From Candidatus Heimdallarchaeota archaeon (GTDB lineage: Archaea > Asgardarchaeota > Heimdallarchaeia > Heimdallarchaeales > Kariarchaeaceae): a stretch of 7,406 nt of DNA. The notes beneath the pieces are model-generated. The model did not search any database. It saw only the letters and a program-made list of their open reading frames with translations, and was not told the origin of the DNA. This document shows positions 5,785 to 7,406 of the stretch, piece after piece. The stretch covers positions 1-7,406 of the forward strand of contig JAOUKW010000205.1 of NCBI GenBank assembly GCA_029882335.1, in the 5' to 3' direction. Position numbers and translations under genes: made by a program. Each line of letters starts with the position of its first letter. Within the stretch, counting starts at the first letter, position 1.

Positions 5785-7035
5785 ATGGGATTTTTAAGCT
5801 CTACATCAAATAATCTAACAAATAAAAATGTAAAAAATATCTTCTATTTTCAATTTCTTCAATCTTTCGGCAGAGGAATTTGGGGTTCTACAATACTATC
5901 AGCTTATATTTATTTACTAGCAAATAACTCTAATAAAATATTAGGTTATACATCTGCAGCAACAGGTATTGCGATGACATTAGTAGTTTTCCCATCAGGA
6001 TATCTTTCGGATAAATACAGAAGAGATTATTTGTTAAAAATAGCAAGCATATGTGGTACAATTGCTTTATTTTTCACAGGTATCGCGAATAATATTGAAT
6101 TTATTCTCATTGGATTAATCTTTTGGGGACTTACTCAAGGTATATCGAGACCATCTATTGAATCTCTTCTTGCAGATTCAATCCCTTCAGGAAATAGATC
6201 AGATGTGTACTCAAAATTACACTTAGTGAGAAATGTTGGTATGAGTGTTGGACCTTTTTTCAATGTATTAATTTTTCTCTTAATTGGAGATGAATGGGAT
6301 TTACAAAAATTACGACAAGTAATGTTAATTGGGTTATTAATTTCATTTTTATCATTACTTTTCTTATTATTTATTTCAGATGATAATTCTCTTGGTAATC
6401 AGAGTGAAGCATTAGATATCAATGAAGAAACCAAAATTTCATTATCAGAACAATTTACTCTATCGAAAAAATCGATTCCATATATATTAGTCACATCTAA
6501 TTTATTAATCGGTGTAGGAGCAGGTATGACAATAAAATTTTTCCCAATCTTCTTTTTAGATATTTATAATTTAAAACCAATTTCTGTAAATCTTATTATG
6601 GGTGTGACTACCATATTTACTGGAATTACAGCAATTATTGCACAAAAGAAATCAGTTAGCAAAGGTCGAGCAAAGATGATATTTATTGTTCAAAGCTTTG
6701 CAACTGTAAGCCTATTTATCATAGCATTTTATCCAGTTATATACATCTTAATACCTCTTTTTATTCTCAGAGGTGCTTTAATGAATGCATCTCAACCTCT
6801 TTCTAGATCAATTCTTATGGATTTTATTCCCAAAAAAAATCGAGGCAAATGGAATTCAATGGAGGCATTTGCTTGGGGTTTCTTTTGGAATTTTTCAGCA
6901 GCACTCGGTGGTATATTAATAGAAAATTATGATTATAGAGTAAATTTTATTATTACTGGTCTAATTTATACTGTTGGTACTTTATTAATTCTTATCCTTA
7001 TACCTTTAGTACAATCTGAAAATTATTCTAATTAA
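5785..7035 (+). CDS. Major facilitator superfamily (MFS) transporter, 12 membrane helices
   Basis: This 416-residue inner-membrane carrier has the standard MFS length and a 6+6 helix plan. The hydrophobic segments are about 21-45, 53-71, 83-100, 104-122, 150-168, 178-197, then 232-256, 266-286, 297-315, 317-338, 361-379 and 386-408. A hydrophilic central loop spans about 198-230. The helix 2-3 loop holds the MFS motif A, GYLSDKYRR (72-80, with D76 and R79/R80). The two halves show related cytoplasmic segments after helices 4 and 10: SIESLLADSIPSGNR (124-138) and LSRSILMDFIPKKNR (339-353). The matching motif A in the second half is degenerate (around 286-296). The substrate cannot be read from sequence; drug, metabolite or nutrient transport are all possible. 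It is divergent from the aldehyde dehydrogenase, which allows but does not prove a shared pathway. No Shine-Dalgarno precedes the ATG. Confidence 0.9.
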   Translation: MGFLSSTSNNLTNKNVKNIFYFQFLQSFGRGIWGSTILSAYIYLLANNSNKILGYTSAATGIAMTLVVFPSGYLSDKYRRDYLLKIASICGTIALFFTGIANNIEFILIGLIFWGLTQGISRPSIESLLADSIPSGNRSDVYSKLHLVRNVGMSVGPFFNVLIFLLIGDEWDLQKLRQVMLIGLLISFLSLLFLLFISDDNSLGNQSEALDINEETKISLSEQFTLSKKSIPYILVTSNLLIGVGAGMTIKFFPIFFLDIYNLKPISVNLIMGVTTIFTGITAIIAQKKSVSKGRAKMIFIVQSFATVSLFIIAFYPVIYILIPLFILRGALMNASQPLSRSILMDFIPKKNRGKWNSMEAFAWGFFWNFSAALGGILIENYDYRVNFIITGLIYTVGTLLILILIPLVQSENYSN

Positions 7036-7064
7036 AGATATGATAGATTAGAAAGCTGAATAAA

Positions 7065-7120
7065 CAATAAACTAAATATTTATTGAAAAATAAGCTAAAA
7101 TTAAAAAAGAAAAATGTTTG
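7065..7120 (-). terminator. T-rich tract downstream of the zinc-ribbon gene, probable terminator
   Basis: Read on the minus strand, the region after the zinc-ribbon gene holds successive T runs (TTTTT, TTTTTT, TTTT, TTTTT) between about 7115 and 7086, typical of archaeal termination. A small inverted repeat, CAATAAA (7065-7071) and TTTATTG (7079-7085), follows. The plus strand is A-rich here, so the end of the convergent MFS transcript is not evident. Confidence 0.35.
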
Positions 7121-7182
7121 AAAAGTTAAATAAAATTCGTATAAACAGTATAATTGAAAGATGTGTTACAAATAAATTTAAT

Positions 7183-7406
7183 TTACACACTATTTCCACA
7201 ATGCATACAGAATTTGTCTTTGCTTGATACCCCAGCACCACAATATCCACAAGACCTTGGGGTTGGACGAGAATAATCACTTTGCGTTTGTGATGGCATT
7301 TGTTTTGCAGGTTGAGTTCCACTAGTGACTGTATTTTGTGTAGGTTGCACATTACTTCCAGCAACTTGACCTGGACGATATCCATGTACTTGTCCACTAC
7401 CATATG
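7183..7406 (-). CDS. Zinc-ribbon domain protein, C-terminal part only (N-terminus beyond window)
   Basis: The visible 73 residues end at TAA (7183-7185). The first 50 form a low-complexity stretch rich in Gln, Ser, Thr, Pro and Gly, probably a disordered linker. The last 22 form a compact zinc ribbon, with CGYC (C52, C55 of the fragment) and CMHC (C66, C69) separated by ten residues. This layout, an unknown N-terminal part, a flexible linker and a terminal four-cysteine ribbon, is common in archaeal proteins of unknown function. The ribbon probably binds Zn2+ structurally or mediates protein or nucleic-acid contacts. The frame is supported by the four cysteines. A longer open frame on the same strand (7101-7403) lacks any such pattern and is a shadow. 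Function cannot be stated without the N-terminal part. Confidence 0.8.
   Translation of the reverse strand, partial: YGSGQVHGYRPGQVAGSNVQPTQNTVTSGTQPAKQMPSQTQSDYSRPTPRSCGYCGAGVSSKDKFCMHCGNSV

Noticed and set aside
7101..7403. A 100-codon open frame on the minus strand
   Set aside because: It overlaps the zinc-ribbon gene in another frame and has no domain pattern, whereas the competing frame shows a clean C-x2-C / C-x2-C ribbon ending at a stop.
1..7406. A defence, mobile or secretion system hidden in the window
   Set aside because: All five genes have ordinary transporter, metabolic or zinc-ribbon identities. I see no integrase, transposase, nuclease, toxin or terminal repeats.

Overview
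The window is an A+T-rich segment carrying three complete genes and two genes cut by the window edges, with no RNA gene, insertion sequence or CRISPR array that I can see. Several features point to an archaeon: TATA-like boxes about 27 bp before probable transcription starts, short leaders, no convincing Shine-Dalgarno sequences, T-rich tracts instead of strong hairpin terminators, and a small C-terminal zinc-ribbon protein. A low-GC marine archaeon of the Nitrososphaeria (Thaumarchaeota) type would fit. This is inference from style, as no marker gene is present.

Layout: (1) 1-2591, minus strand: a P-type Ca2+-ATPase of the SERCA-like P2A class, lacking only its last stretch (about one membrane helix) beyond the left edge. 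(2) 2592-3056: a long divergent intergenic region, about 12% G+C in its central 240 bp, with two perfect-core inverted repeats, one near each start, and a phased 7-bp repeat. (3) 3057-4034, plus strand: a membrane protein of the Ca2+/cation antiporter (CaCA) superfamily with diverged ion-site motifs. (4) 4035-4120: a short convergent gap. (5) 4121-5572, minus strand: an aldehyde dehydrogenase closely resembling 2-aminomuconate/2-hydroxymuconate semialdehyde dehydrogenases (ALDH8-like). (6) 5573-5784: a divergent promoter region. (7) 5785-7035, plus strand: a 12-helix major facilitator transporter. (8) 7183-7406, minus strand: the C-terminal part of a zinc-ribbon protein.

The ATPase and the CaCA protein are divergently transcribed and could form a cation-export (calcium homeostasis) pair: one driven by ATP, the other by an ion gradient. 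The aldehyde dehydrogenase and the transporter are also divergent, which leaves open that the transporter moves a compound linked to the dehydrogenase, but no other catabolic enzyme is present. I see no clear new multi-gene system. The most unusual items are the altered ion-binding motifs of the CaCA protein and the inverted repeats in the ATPase/antiporter intergenic region.
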